A stretch of 64,000 nucleotides of DNA from an uncultured Flavobacterium sp. (lineage in GTDB: Bacteria > Bacteroidota > Bacteroidia > Flavobacteriales > Flavobacteriaceae): positions 65,837-129,836 of the forward strand of contig CALTVC010000012.1 of the NCBI GenBank assembly GCA_943912855.1, written 5' to 3'. The notes under the pieces were generated by a model. It ran no database searches. It was not told where the DNA came from and saw nothing but the letters and a program-made list of their open reading frames with translations. Positions 34,501 to 42,903 of this stretch are shown here, piece by piece. The translations under genes and the position numbers were made by a program. The stretch's first letter is position 1. Every line of letters begins with the position of its first letter.

Positions 34501-36275
34501 ATATCAAAAGAGCCGCAGTGCTCTATTATGGTAATGTTATCATTGGTTACGTGATAACCAATAACAGTAATAACCTGTGTCTGCTTAAAATTACACTGGT
34601 CTGTAAGTTCTATGGTGTACTGTCCTTCCGGCAGATTACTCATAAACAATTGTCCTGCCATGGTACCCGTACCGTTAACACCCTGGGTAATATCCTGGGG
34701 AAGCGTTTCTGTGTAACCGGGAGGTGCCGCTATCATTACAGCCGAAACAAAGTACGTACCTTCAGGACCAAACACCCTTACACTACCCTGACCTTCCTCA
34801 CACCCCGCCCTGGGTATAGAGGTTACACCTTCTACGCCGCTACTAGGCTGTATGAGTCCGTTTACAGTATGCGTTTGTCCGCAACTATCTACAACATAAA
34901 AAACATAAAGCCCATGTGGCACATTAAGTAAGGCAAATGCTCCAAAATCATTTATAAAAGCAGACATATCTTGAGGTACTGTACCTGTATATGCCACTGG
35001 AGCCTGTTGTAGTATTACCTGCGTAATGAGCCTGTCTAAAAAATTCATCCCAATACTACCTATCGTACTACCACAGGCGGCCTCTATTGTTATCTTAGGA
35101 TTCTTCGGCGGATATTCTATGGTAAAGGTTTCAGTTGCGGTTTTTCCGCAGGCATCAACAATTTGTACAGTATAATCTCCTTCAGGCACAGGGTTATTGT
35201 ACGAACCATAAATTGCATCTCCCATAAACTGAGGATGATTGGCATTATATGAAGCAGCATTAAAGCCTACCGGGGCCTGTGTAAAAGTTACGGTATAAGG
35301 AGGACCATAATTAGCCGGTTTCAGTGAAAATTCCTTTCCATCACAATCCGGATACCTATCTTCCACCTCCAGTTCCAGCACCTTATTTACAACATTGTTA
35401 TTCAGGAAAAACTGGTTACCACAGGCATCCCGTATTACAAGATTAAAGCTGTATTGCTGTCCGTAGTAAAATGGCAAGGTTGCCGAAGCCACATCTGACG
35501 TAAGTCCTGATGCGATAGTAGTCGTTATTACCTGTGGCGTACCTCCTCCCGGCGGATATACCGTATAGGTTAAAAACAAAGGATAATTAACAGAAATACC
35601 GGCAGGAGCTGCAAAAGCATTTTCTACGTTAATAGAGTTACATCCGGGCAATGCACCGCCAATAAAATCTACCGGTGCTATAGCTATAGATGTATTTTCC
35701 TGAATCAGGGTTATATCCCTGGAAGTACCTTCTCCACAGGCATCAAATACCCTCACTCTGTATATGCCCACAGGCAGGTTAGAAAAAACGTTTGAGGTTT
35801 GAAGCGGACGGGTAACCGGCCCCATTATAATCTCATAACCGGAGGCTACCCCGGCACTTGTATTAATTGTTATAGAACCATTATTGTTACAGGTTACGTT
35901 TCTCCCTACCAAACCATATACTACAGGCTGTATGTTATTGACTACACTTACGTCTGCCGTAGCTGTATTTGTAAGATTACCAAGCGCCTGTGTGGCAACA
36001 ACCCTGTAATTGCCTGCCGACAAACTGCTAACAGAAGTTGCATTGGTAGAAAAAACAGGAGTCAAAACATTAGGAAGCAGAAACACATCATAACTTATTG
36101 TAGAACCGGAAGTTGTACCCGATACCGAAAAAGCCATAGCTCCATTTCCTAAACAGGTTTGCGGAGTAGGTGTAACAGTTAGTGTAAACGGATTTAACTG
36201 AGCAAAAACGCTAAAAGAAATGAATACGAAAAATAACGCCACAAAATTGCGGCAACAATATATTGTTGGCTTCAT
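31509..36275 (-). CDS. Giant Ig-like adhesin with type B T9SS sorting domain
   Basis: The 1588-aa protein has a signal peptide (ending FSVFAQ), an N-terminal region (about 25-760) of divergent beta-sandwich 'SprB-like' repeats with DACG/DQC motifs, then four repeats of about 160 residues (about 850-1400) with NAGTD..TVCN, GGTW.D.DG and YSWTGPNGF-TSSLQNP motifs, and a C-terminal type B T9SS sorting domain (IPRGISPGDGQDNESFDL, IFNRYGMEIYEK, LPTGTYFYVV). It should be displayed on the cell surface through T9SS; type B domains are typical of gliding adhesins and need PorP/SprF-type partners, none of which is encoded next to it. A strong terminator lies behind it. Confidence 0.9.
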   Translation of the reverse strand: MKPTIYCCRNFVALFFVFISFSVFAQLNPFTLTVTPTPQTCLGNGAMAFSVSGTTSGSTISYDVFLLPNVLTPVFSTNATSVSSLSAGNYRVVATQALGNLTNTATADVSVVNNIQPVVYGLVGRNVTCNNNGSITINTSAGVASGYEIIMGPVTRPLQTSNVFSNLPVGIYRVRVFDACGEGTSRDITLIQENTSIAIAPVDFIGGALPGCNSINVENAFAAPAGISVNYPLFLTYTVYPPGGGTPQVITTTIASGLTSDVASATLPFYYGQQYSFNLVIRDACGNQFFLNNNVVNKVLELEVEDRYPDCDGKEFSLKPANYGPPYTVTFTQAPVGFNAASYNANHPQFMGDAIYGSYNNPVPEGDYTVQIVDACGKTATETFTIEYPPKNPKITIEAACGSTIGSIGMNFLDRLITQVILQQAPVAYTGTVPQDMSAFINDFGAFALLNVPHGLYVFYVVDSCGQTHTVNGLIQPSSGVEGVTSIPRAGCEEGQGSVRVFGPEGTYFVSAVMIAAPPGYTETLPQDITQGVNGTGTMAGQLFMSNLPEGQYTIELTDQCNFKQTQVITVIGYHVTNDNITIIEHCGSFDINLQHTSNGNYIQSFWLQKLNETTGLWGHPGTGMPYLGGLPIAANSVLLTVNQVTLNNAYSGHFRILKVFSGYGTGTADNSRCFHTLKEFDFGGGPRIVNVNSFPCANDTVEAVVTVEGVPPFLYAITSKDGDTSFAHNNGNSNVFDGLTSGIYNFQVTDNCNNVRNSEFTINSQQPIAVTPSGFCEGEASTLSVPSYTFLSYQWFKQSSPSVILSTTATLNFASYNSTTDAGVYTVRIISQDPDSCLNQTLSYTVDPNNQPNAGTDDSITVCNDSTGSIINLASHLGTTYDNGGTWADVDGASGLSGSSFNTQGVATGIYHFTYTVNGPCSSVDVATITVSVRTVPLAPVITPVADVCEGANVQLSTTTVADAYSWTGPNGFTSSLQNPLLSNTIAAQSGTYTLTVTVNGCTSPAGTVNFNIVAQPFAGNDNTLVQCNPGTVLNLFSYLGTGYTTGGTWTDLDASGALTAGDFNTALVASGTFRFRYVVTSPCGTSDDATVTITLNATPNAPVISPLSIACAGSTVQLTASSSTAGVSYSWTGPNGFISSLENPTLTNVAVNQSGQYEVTATINGCTSTVATVNLTVSPLPNAGTDGTDTVCNSGSVINLASYLGTHDTGGTWTDVDGSGALASGSFNTTGIAPGVYHFKYDVTSLCGATDDATVTITLNNIPNAPSVASVAPVCAGQDVQLAATAVAGAVYSWTGPGGFTSSLQNPLIVAATTGATGTYSLTVTVNGCTSPATTVAVTVKAVPDFSISGDAVLCANQSTTLTVEPINFNTSDAGFTYTWYEGTTLLAETRSLLPVTNFGTYSVEISNGICAVTKIFTVSLNPDPFDVDPIAGCENDRCILRLENYEEIANIASVVWSGPNGFSATGEWVDITGMQTGLYTATVTQQGGCVASADVAVNNTFCGIPRGISPGDGQDNESFDLSHLDVQHIKIFNRYGMEIYEKYGYKNEWHGQSNAGDLPTGTYFYVVTLSQGRKVTGWVYLLRKV

Positions 36276-36410
36276 TAACAGGTTTTTTAAGACTGGTTTT
36301 TATGTAAATATATACTTTTCCCCTTAAAAGCATAAGAGTTTACATTTTTTAACATAACAACTTACAATTGTTATACCCTACCTTAAGTTAATGAAATTTT
36401 TATGAAATTG

Positions 36411-37013
36411 TTACTGGGAAACAACTTCAACTTCGGCATTTGGCGAAAACAAAAACGTGCGTCCGGTCTTTAACTCCGTACATTCAAAGCGTTTAAGACG
36501 TTGGGCTTCTTTACGAAACAGCTTGCCGTTATGTATACGGAAAACCGCCCCGAAAGGGACTTCAAAAATGTAACTTTGGGAAGGATCACGCTCGTCATAT
36601 TGTTTCAGCGCAAGCGAAAGTGTGGCATCGGTATCGCTGCTCGCTTTGGGGTTTTTAAAATGGCGCGCAAGCAATGGCAATAAAGAACTCGGAAAAACTT
36701 CGGGCCTGATAAACGGCACCATAAGTTTCTGGAACGTGCTTTTCCACTCGTCGCCGTGCGGTTTTATATTTCGCCCAAAGGTTTCAAATGCCACAAGGTG
36801 GGCTATTTCATGCACCAGCGTAATCAGGAAACGGTATTTGTTAAGGCTGGCATTTACGGTAATACGATGATAACCCGACTGGTCCCGATGATAATCGCCA
36901 TGACGGGTTACGCGTTCGTTTACAATTTTCAGGTGCACGCCATAGTGCTTTATCAGCTCAAAAGACGCATCTACAGCATGCTCCGGAACGTATCGCGCTA
37001 AAATATCCTTCAC
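36411..37013 (-). CDS. SprT-like zinc metallopeptidase-domain protein
   Basis: The 200-aa protein has VHEIAHLVAFETFG with the HExxH zinc site at residues 68-72, preceded by YRFLITL, and a C-terminal beta domain ('FEVPFGAVFRIHNGKLFRKEAQRLKRFECTE') as in SprT/SprT-like proteins. Eukaryotic relatives cut DNA-protein crosslinks; the bacterial role is unclear. The start is GTG 37013, 14 nt behind the SDR stop, in an M28-SDR-SprT operon. No signal peptide. Confidence 0.88.
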   Translation of the reverse strand: MKDILARYVPEHAVDASFELIKHYGVHLKIVNERVTRHGDYHRDQSGYHRITVNASLNKYRFLITLVHEIAHLVAFETFGRNIKPHGDEWKSTFQKLMVPFIRPEVFPSSLLPLLARHFKNPKASSDTDATLSLALKQYDERDPSQSYIFEVPFGAVFRIHNGKLFRKEAQRLKRFECTELKTGRTFLFSPNAEVEVVSQ

Positions 37014-37027
37014 CTGAAAACTACTAA

Positions 37028-37708
37028 TTATGGCGTAGTGCTCGATACCTGGAGCACCTTACCGTTAAAATATGTATTACCCGTAAGGGCAAAATTGTAA
37101 ATATAATCGGCCATTTGCCCTGCCGAAAGCGGTGCCTCATACCCTGGGAATGCTTCCTGAAGCATTTCGGTATTTACAGCACCTAACGCAAGAACGTTAA
37201 AGGCAATGCCCTTGTCTTTATATTCTTCCGCCAAAAGCTCAGACAGTGTAATTACCGCGCCTTTGCTACTGCTATAGGCTGCAAGTCCGGCAAACTTCAT
37301 AGTACCTTGTACACCACCCATACTGCTTATGGTAACCACATGGCTCCCCACAGGCATATACGGAAGCACTACCCTATTCAGGGCAGCTACGCCAAATACG
37401 TTTACTTTATATATGTATTCAAACTCTTCGGCAGTGATTTCGCCAAAAGGCTTATGCACTAAAGCCCCCGCATTATGGATAAGTACATCGGCTTTTTTCC
37501 AGGTCTGGTCTATAAACAGCCCAATGCTTTCCAGCACCTTAACATCACTAAGGTCTACCGAAAGGCAGGTTGCATTTTCATGCTCTAAAAGCGCCTGGGG
37601 CGTCTTTCTTGAAATAGCGAGTACATTATGCCCCGCGTTTGCAAATTGTAGTGCCAACTCGTAGCCTATGCCACGGCTGGTACCGGTTATGATGATATTT
37701 TTACTCAT
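37028..37708 (-). CDS. Short-chain dehydrogenase/reductase
   Basis: The 226-aa classical SDR has the TGTSRGIGYELA cofactor motif (8-19), NNAG-like HNAGAL, catalytic Ser in ITISSMGG and the YSSSKGA YxxxK motif (about residues 145-149). Its ATG overlaps the M28 peptidase stop (TAATG). The substrate is unknown. It is co-transcribed with the peptidase and the SprT-like gene, a combination that gives no clear pathway. Confidence 0.92.
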   Translation of the reverse strand: MSKNIIITGTSRGIGYELALQFANAGHNVLAISRKTPQALLEHENATCLSVDLSDVKVLESIGLFIDQTWKKADVLIHNAGALVHKPFGEITAEEFEYIYKVNVFGVAALNRVVLPYMPVGSHVVTISSMGGVQGTMKFAGLAAYSSSKGAVITLSELLAEEYKDKGIAFNVLALGAVNTEMLQEAFPGYEAPLSAGQMADYIYNFALTGNTYFNGKVLQVSSTTP

Positions 37709-38655
37709 TATTTTTTCATTACAATATCGCCTGCCGGCGCGCTTGCCATTTTAGCTACCACAGGTACCATCTGCTGAATGAACGAAGTCATAGCAGCAAT
37801 ATCCATGTGTTCAAAGTCGTCTTCTACCTTGTGGTAATAGTCAAAATTTTCGAAGTCAAAGGTACAAATCGTTTGGGCAGGTTTCTTGAATTCGTTATAA
37901 AAACTGTAGTTATCACTACGGCGGAACAATTGATACTTCATCTCCACATCAAGATAGCCCACCAGTTTCTTACCCGAATATTCATTGATTTTATCGCCCA
38001 TGTTACTCATGTGCCAACCCGTAACATACGCCAAGATGTCGCGCTTCATAGGTACGCCCACCATCTCAAAATTCAGCATGGCATACATGTTAAAGTTCTT
38101 TGCCTTAAGTTTAGTAGCAAGCGACCTTGAGCCTAACAGTCCAGCCTCTTCAGCAGAGAAAAAGCAAAATAGTATACTGCGCTTGTTATTTTTGTTTTTG
38201 GCAAAATACTGTACCAGTTCGGCAATGGTAGTAGTACCGCTGGCATCATCGTTAGCACCGTTGTAAACGTTGTCACCTCCTGTAGGGTCTTCGGTAAGGC
38301 CAATGTGATCGTAATGCGCCCCAAGTACCAGGAATTCCTTTTTTAGCACCGGGTCGGTTCCCTCTAAGTAACCTACAATGTTATAGGTAGGCTTATCAAA
38401 ATTGGTAAGTGTATCCTTATACGTTTTGAAGTAGGGCTTAACGTCGTTTTTCTTCAGGATGTCTTCAAGGTAAGCAGCGGCTTTTTCAAGGCCGGTGCTA
38501 CCGGCAAGACGCCCTTCGAGCTCGTCTGAAGAAAGATATTTAAGTGTAGCTGCAACCGAAGCGGGGTCTACTTTATATTCTTTTTTGTTTGCCTGCGCAA
38601 AAGTTGTGGTGATACCGCCAAGCAATAACAGCGCGGCAAGGGTCAGTTTTTTCAT
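37708..38655 (-). CDS. M28 family zinc aminopeptidase, exported
   Basis: The 315-aa protein has a signal peptide (MKKLTLAALLLLGGITTTFA) and the M28 zinc-binding set: GAHYDHIG (114-117), NDDASG (135-140), FFSAEEAGLLGS (about 165-176) and a late His in 'DYYHKVEDDFEHMD'. It lacks a protease-associated domain and a T9SS tail, so it is likely periplasmic or a type-II-like secreted aminopeptidase. A TATTTTAG box at 38677 may be its promoter. Confidence 0.93.
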   Translation of the reverse strand: MKKLTLAALLLLGGITTTFAQANKKEYKVDPASVAATLKYLSSDELEGRLAGSTGLEKAAAYLEDILKKNDVKPYFKTYKDTLTNFDKPTYNIVGYLEGTDPVLKKEFLVLGAHYDHIGLTEDPTGGDNVYNGANDDASGTTTIAELVQYFAKNKNNKRSILFCFFSAEEAGLLGSRSLATKLKAKNFNMYAMLNFEMVGVPMKRDILAYVTGWHMSNMGDKINEYSGKKLVGYLDVEMKYQLFRRSDNYSFYNEFKKPAQTICTFDFENFDYYHKVEDDFEHMDIAAMTSFIQQMVPVVAKMASAPAGDIVMKK

Positions 38656-38697
38656 GATGTTGTGATTGTTTTGGCTAAAATAACAATAATTCGGGGA

Positions 38698-39309
38698 TTA
38701 TTCTACAATAGTCCTAAAGGTAAGGTTAACCCGTGCCCTGGCAACCTTTTTTGTAGGCGGAAGCCGATGTAACCAATGCGTTTGCGTAGTGCCTTTCATA
38801 ACCAAAAGACTCCCGTGCTCTAAAAACACCGATACGGTTTCTTTGGTCTGTTTATGCTTAAAGCTGAAATTTCGCTCCGCCCCAAAACTAAACGACGCAA
38901 TAGCTCCATTTTTCTTTAACATTATTTCGGCATCGCTATGCCACGCCATACCCTCTTCCCCACTGTGGTATAAATTCAGCAGACAGGAATTGTAGGTTTC
39001 GCCCGTCCGTTCCTCGGCAAGTAGTTTTAGTTCCAAAAGCTCCGGCGTCCACGGCAGGGCGTGCTTGGTAGTTTTACTGTAAGTATAGCTAAAAGGCTTA
39101 TCAGCATACCATGCCACCTTACGTTTGGTTACAATCAGGTTACCAAAAATAATGGCTTCGTCATTACGCCATTCGATGTTCTCCAAAAGCCTTTCTAAAT
39201 AATGATTAGCCTGCGCCAATGGCATTACATGACCATAGTAGTTCACCTCGCCATCTTGAGGGAGTAGGTTTTGGGAGCTGTCGGGTTCTGAGTTAAAGAG
39301 GTCAAACAT
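38698..39309 (-). CDS. AlkB-like 2-oxoglutarate/Fe(II) dioxygenase
   Basis: The 203-aa protein has the HxD...H iron triad: His124 and Asp126 in MAWHSDAE and His181 or His178 in THWLHRLP, and the 2OG-binding Arg pair in ARARVNLTFR. Upstream 'YNSCLLNLYHSGEEGM' is the nucleotide-recognition region of AlkB-type DNA repair enzymes. It resembles the ALKBH2/3-like group that reverses methyl lesions in DNA. A TATCTTTA box lies just upstream of the start. Confidence 0.92.
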   Translation of the reverse strand: MFDLFNSEPDSSQNLLPQDGEVNYYGHVMPLAQANHYLERLLENIEWRNDEAIIFGNLIVTKRKVAWYADKPFSYTYSKTTKHALPWTPELLELKLLAEERTGETYNSCLLNLYHSGEEGMAWHSDAEIMLKKNGAIASFSFGAERNFSFKHKQTKETVSVFLEHGSLLVMKGTTQTHWLHRLPPTKKVARARVNLTFRTIVE

Positions 39310-39360
39310 ATCTGTAAAGATACAATACTATTTAAAAAACTTGCAGGATAACCAGTATAA

Positions 39361-39458
39361 TGAGATTGCTTCGTTCCTCGCAATGACACACCGGAACGGA
39401 CTGTGTATCCACTGCGTTTTTCAGGCTCTGTCATTGCGAGCGAAGCGCGGCAATCTTA
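39361..39458. repeat. REP-like inverted repeat
   Basis: GATTGCTTCGTTCCTCGCAATGACA (start 39364) and, in opposite sense, TGTCATTGCGAGCGAAGCGCGGCAATCTTA (39429-39458) are imperfect inverted arms. The 'CGCTCGCAATGACA' core is a widespread dispersed repeat in bacteria; an inserted miniature element is likely. Confidence 0.75.
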
Positions 39459-39489
39459 TCTTCATTAAAATAAACTTCACCCATAAAAA

Positions 39490-39512
39490 AACCCATCCGT
39501 TACGGATGGGTT
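39490..39512 (-). terminator. Rho-independent terminator of the E1alpha-E2 operon
   Basis: AACCCATCCGT and ACGGATGGGTT form an 11-bp stem; on the minus strand seven T follow. Confidence 0.9.
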
Positions 39513-39537
39513 CTCTTTATCATATAAACACTGTAGC

Positions 39538-41214
39538 TTATGCAAGCATGGTTACAGGGTTTTCAATGTATTGTTTAAGTGTTTGCAGGAACTGAGCACC
39601 TGTAGCACCATCTATAGTACGGTGGTCGCACGTAAGGGTTACAGTCATGGTGTTTCCTACAACAATTTGTCCGTTTTTCACTACCGGCTTCTGAACAATA
39701 GCACCTACTGAAAGAATAGCTGAGTTCGGCTGGTTGATGATAGACGTGAACTCCTGGATGCCAAACATACCAAGGTTAGACACGGTAAACGTACTTCCGT
39801 CCATTTCGGCAGGAGTTAGTTTTTTGTTACGTGCTTTACCTGCAAGGTCTTTAACACCTGTACCGATTTGAGAAAGACTCATCTGGTCTGTAAACTTAAG
39901 TACAGGAACCACAAGACCATCTTCTACCGCTACAGCAACACCTATACTGATGTGCTTGTTGTAAATGGTAACATCATCCCTCCACTGGGTGTTTATTTGC
40001 GGGTGCTTACGCAGCGCCATAGCACTTGCCTTAATCACCATATCGTTAAACGACACCTTAGTATCTGGAACAGCATTAATAATAGTACGACTTGCAATGG
40101 CGTTATCCATATCAAGCTCTATAGTAAGGCTGTACTCAGGAGCAGTGAATTTAGACTCACCAAGACGCTTGGCAATAACCTTACGCATCTGGTTGTTTTT
40201 CACTTCCTCAGTAGCAACTTCACCTACAGGAGTATACGCAGGCTTAGCAGCAGCAGAAGCATCTGCTTTAGCAGGCGCGGCAGCGGCAGGAGCCGGAGCA
40301 GCAGCTACAGGAGTATAGCTTTCTACGTCTTTTTTAACGATACGGCCGTTTTCGCCTGTACCTTTGACTTTGCCAAGGTCTACACCTTTATCTTTAGCTA
40401 TTTTACGGGCAAGTGGCGAAACAAATACCCTACCACCATCGGCAGTAGCTACTTCTTCAGTCTTTTCCTCTTTAGCATCTTCTTTAGTTTCCGCTTTTGG
40501 CGCTTCAGCCTTAGCTTCTTCTTTAGCAGGAGCAGCGGCAGCCGGAGCAGCTGGTGCACCATCTTTAAATGCGCTTACGTCAGTTCCCGCAGGACCTATG
40601 ATAGCAAGCGTGCTGTCTACAGGAGCGCTTTCACCTTCCTGAATACCAATGTAAAGTAGTGTACCTGCATTGAAACTTTCAAACTCCATAGTAGCTTTAT
40701 CAGTTTCAATTTCAGCAAGGATATCGCCTTCTTTAACGGTATCGCCTACTTTCTTAAGCCAAGTAGCTACAGTACCTTCGGTCATGGTGTCGCTTAGGCG
40801 TGGCATAGTAACCACAATAACACCTTTAGGAAGTTCGGCAGCGACTGGAGCAGCAGCTTCAGCCTTAGGAGCTTCTTCTGCTTTCGGAGCCTCAGCTTTT
40901 GGCTCTTCTTTCTTCTCTTCAGCAGCAGGAGCAACTTCGCTACCTTTACCTTCAAGAAGCGCTTTGTAATCTTCACCTTCTTTACCAATGATAGCAAGAA
41001 CGCTGTCTACAGGAGCAGTATCGCCTTCCTGTATACCAATATATAATAGGGTACCTGCATCAAAAGCCTCAAATTCCATAGTGGCTTTATCGGTTTCAAT
41101 TTCTGCAAGTATATCACCTTCTTTAATAGTGTCACCCACTTTTTTAAGCCACGTAGCCACAGTACCTTCGGTCATTGTGTCGCTAAGGCGCGGCATTGTA
41201 ATAATCTTTGCCAT
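39538..41214 (-). CDS. pdhC: Pyruvate dehydrogenase E2 (dihydrolipoamide acetyltransferase), two lipoyl domains
   Basis: The 558-aa enzyme has two nearly identical lipoyl domains (about 1-77 and 133-210, each with ETDKATMEFE, the Lys being lipoylated), Ala/Pro/Lys/Glu-rich linkers, a peripheral subunit-binding domain (VSPLARKIAKDKGVDLGKV, about 265-300) and the catalytic domain with CDHRTIDGA near the C-terminus. It transfers acetyl from E1 to CoA. The gene is 8 bp after pdhA. E1beta and E3 are not in this window. Confidence 0.96.
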   Translation of the reverse strand: MAKIITMPRLSDTMTEGTVATWLKKVGDTIKEGDILAEIETDKATMEFEAFDAGTLLYIGIQEGDTAPVDSVLAIIGKEGEDYKALLEGKGSEVAPAAEEKKEEPKAEAPKAEEAPKAEAAAPVAAELPKGVIVVTMPRLSDTMTEGTVATWLKKVGDTVKEGDILAEIETDKATMEFESFNAGTLLYIGIQEGESAPVDSTLAIIGPAGTDVSAFKDGAPAAPAAAAPAKEEAKAEAPKAETKEDAKEEKTEEVATADGGRVFVSPLARKIAKDKGVDLGKVKGTGENGRIVKKDVESYTPVAAAPAPAAAAPAKADASAAAKPAYTPVGEVATEEVKNNQMRKVIAKRLGESKFTAPEYSLTIELDMDNAIASRTIINAVPDTKVSFNDMVIKASAMALRKHPQINTQWRDDVTIYNKHISIGVAVAVEDGLVVPVLKFTDQMSLSQIGTGVKDLAGKARNKKLTPAEMDGSTFTVSNLGMFGIQEFTSIINQPNSAILSVGAIVQKPVVKNGQIVVGNTMTVTLTCDHRTIDGATGAQFLQTLKQYIENPVTMLA

Positions 41215-41222
41215 GCTTGTAA

Positions 41223-42224
41223 TTATAATTTATGTGGTAAAAACGGATAATTTTCCTGATCGTACACTACGTCGTACATTACGTTAAGTTCCGGGTATGG
41301 AGACTCTTCAGCGAATTTTTCGCACTCTTCCACAAGGTCTTTCACCCTTTGGTCAATTGCTGCGATTTCCTCTTCAGTAGCGTAGTTATTTTCTTTGATA
41401 ACATCCAGAACCTGAGTAATAGGGTCTATCTTTTTGTACTCTTCTACCTCTTCTTTAGTACGGTAGTGTTGCGCATCACTCATAGAGTGGCCACGGTAAC
41501 GGTACGTTTTCATTTCAAGGAAAGTAGGACCATCACCACGACGGGCACGCTCAATAGCTTCGTGCATAGCCTCGGCAACTTTTACAGGGTTCATACCGTC
41601 TACAGGACCACATGGCATTTCATAACCAAGACCCAGTTTCCAGATATCTGTGTGGTTAGCTGTACGCTCTACAGACGTACCCATGGCGTAACCGTTGTTT
41701 TCTACGATGAACACTACAGGAAGTTTCCATAGCATAGCCATGTTAAACGCTTCGTGAAGTGAACCCTGACGTGCAGCACCATCACCAAAATAAGTCATGG
41801 TAACACCGCCTGTTTCAAAATATTTATCGGCAAAAGCAAGACCGGCTCCAAGTGGAATTTGTCCACCTACGATACCGTGCCCACCATAAAATCCTTTTTC
41901 TTTAGCAAAGATGTGCATACTACCACCAAGACCCATAGAGGTACCGGTAGCTTTACCAAGAAGCTCAGCCATAACACGACGAGGATCTACGCCCATACCT
42001 ATTGGCTGCACGTGGTTACGGTAAGCAGTAATCATTTTATCTTTACCTCCCAGTTCCATAGCGTGCAGTGCTCCGGCAAGTACTGCCTCCTGACCGTTAT
42101 ATAAGTGAAGGAAACCCCTTACTTTTTGCTGAATGTACAAAGCAGCAAGCTTATCCTCGAATTTTCTCCAGAATTGCATGTCTTCATACCATTTCAGGTA
42201 TACTTCTTTTGTTATTTCTTTCAT
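41223..42224 (-). CDS. pdhA: Pyruvate dehydrogenase E1 component, alpha subunit
   Basis: The 333-aa protein binds thiamine diphosphate with GDGAARQGSLHEAFNMAMLWKLPVVFIVENN and carries the phosphorylation-loop-like YRYRGHSMSDAQHYRTKEE region. It forms E1 with a beta subunit encoded elsewhere (split alpha/E2 arrangement is usual in flavobacteria). The operon has its own promoter box about 85 nt upstream. Confidence 0.96.
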   Translation of the reverse strand: MKEITKEVYLKWYEDMQFWRKFEDKLAALYIQQKVRGFLHLYNGQEAVLAGALHAMELGGKDKMITAYRNHVQPIGMGVDPRRVMAELLGKATGTSMGLGGSMHIFAKEKGFYGGHGIVGGQIPLGAGLAFADKYFETGGVTMTYFGDGAARQGSLHEAFNMAMLWKLPVVFIVENNGYAMGTSVERTANHTDIWKLGLGYEMPCGPVDGMNPVKVAEAMHEAIERARRGDGPTFLEMKTYRYRGHSMSDAQHYRTKEEVEEYKKIDPITQVLDVIKENNYATEEEIAAIDQRVKDLVEECEKFAEESPYPELNVMYDVVYDQENYPFLPHKL

Positions 42225-42308
42225 TGCTCAATTAATGTTGCTCGTGGTACTTATTAATTTCTTGTTAAAGAGACAGTAAATCACACCTTGGCATGATTTA
42301 GAGAGTTG

Positions 42309-42316
42309 CAAAAATA
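42309..42316 (-). promoter_or_regulatory. Bacteroidota -7 promoter box for pdhA
   Basis: TATTTTTG (minus strand) fits TAnnTTTG; the leader to the ATG at 42224 would be about 80 nt, longer than elsewhere here. Confidence 0.5.
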
Positions 42317-42386
42317 GCACATCCCTTTTATAACTAAAAAATTTAAACCAAGTATTTTACTATTTTTTAAAACACCGGCAAAAAAT

Positions 42387-42410
42387 AAAGGGACCGAAAA
42401 CGATCCCTTT
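42387..42410 (-). terminator. Rho-independent terminator after cdd
   Basis: AAAGGGA and TCCCTTT (42387-42393/42404-42410) form a stem followed by T-rich DNA on the minus strand. Confidence 0.8.
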
Positions 42411-42417
42411 ACATTTA

Positions 42418-42900
42418 TTATAAATATTCACCCCCAAATGTAAGGGGTAGTAAATTTTTTAACGATTCGCTACAGTACACTTTACCTTCTTCTCCCATAA
42501 AAAATATTTCGATGGGCGTATCCTGTTTCAGCTCGTACTCGGCTATGCTTTGCCTGCAAGCACCACACGGAGGAATAGGATCTGCAACCACTTTTTCTTC
42601 AGCTGCTGCAGAAATGGCCATCTTTACAATTTTAGCCCCCGGGTATACTGCTCCTGCATAAAAAACAGCTACCCTCTCAGCACATAGTCCGCTTGGATAA
42701 GCCGCGTTTTCCTGGTTACTACCAAGAACAATTTCGCCATTATCCAGCAATAGCGCTGCACCTACATGAAATTTAGAATACGGGGCATAGGATGCTTTTC
42801 TTACCGCAATGGCTTTTTCCATAAGCTGCGCCACATCTGCCGGAAGTTCACCCACCGAAGGGTAAACCGTAAAAGTGGTGGTTATACTGAGTTTCTCCAT
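42418..42900 (-). CDS. cdd: Cytidine deaminase
   Basis: The 160-aa homotetrameric-type cytidine deaminase has the zinc ligands Cys73 (in LCAERV, with catalytic Glu75) and Cys112/Cys115 (PPCGACRQ), and FHVGAALLLDNGEIVLGSN for the substrate. It makes uridine from cytidine in salvage. Start is 3 bp after the porV stop, so it is the last gene of the porU-porV-cdd operon. Confidence 0.96.
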   Translation of the reverse strand: MEKLSITTTFTVYPSVGELPADVAQLMEKAIAVRKASYAPYSKFHVGAALLLDNGEIVLGSNQENAAYPSGLCAERVAVFYAGAVYPGAKIVKMAISAAAEEKVVADPIPPCGACRQSIAEYELKQDTPIEIFFMGEEGKVYCSESLKNLLPLTFGGEYL

Positions 42901-42903
42901 ATA

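Noticed and set aside
39868..40659. Antisense frame inside pdhC
   Set aside because: The pdhC protein is clearly real; the antisense frame is serine-rich and reflects the Ala/Pro/Lys linkers.
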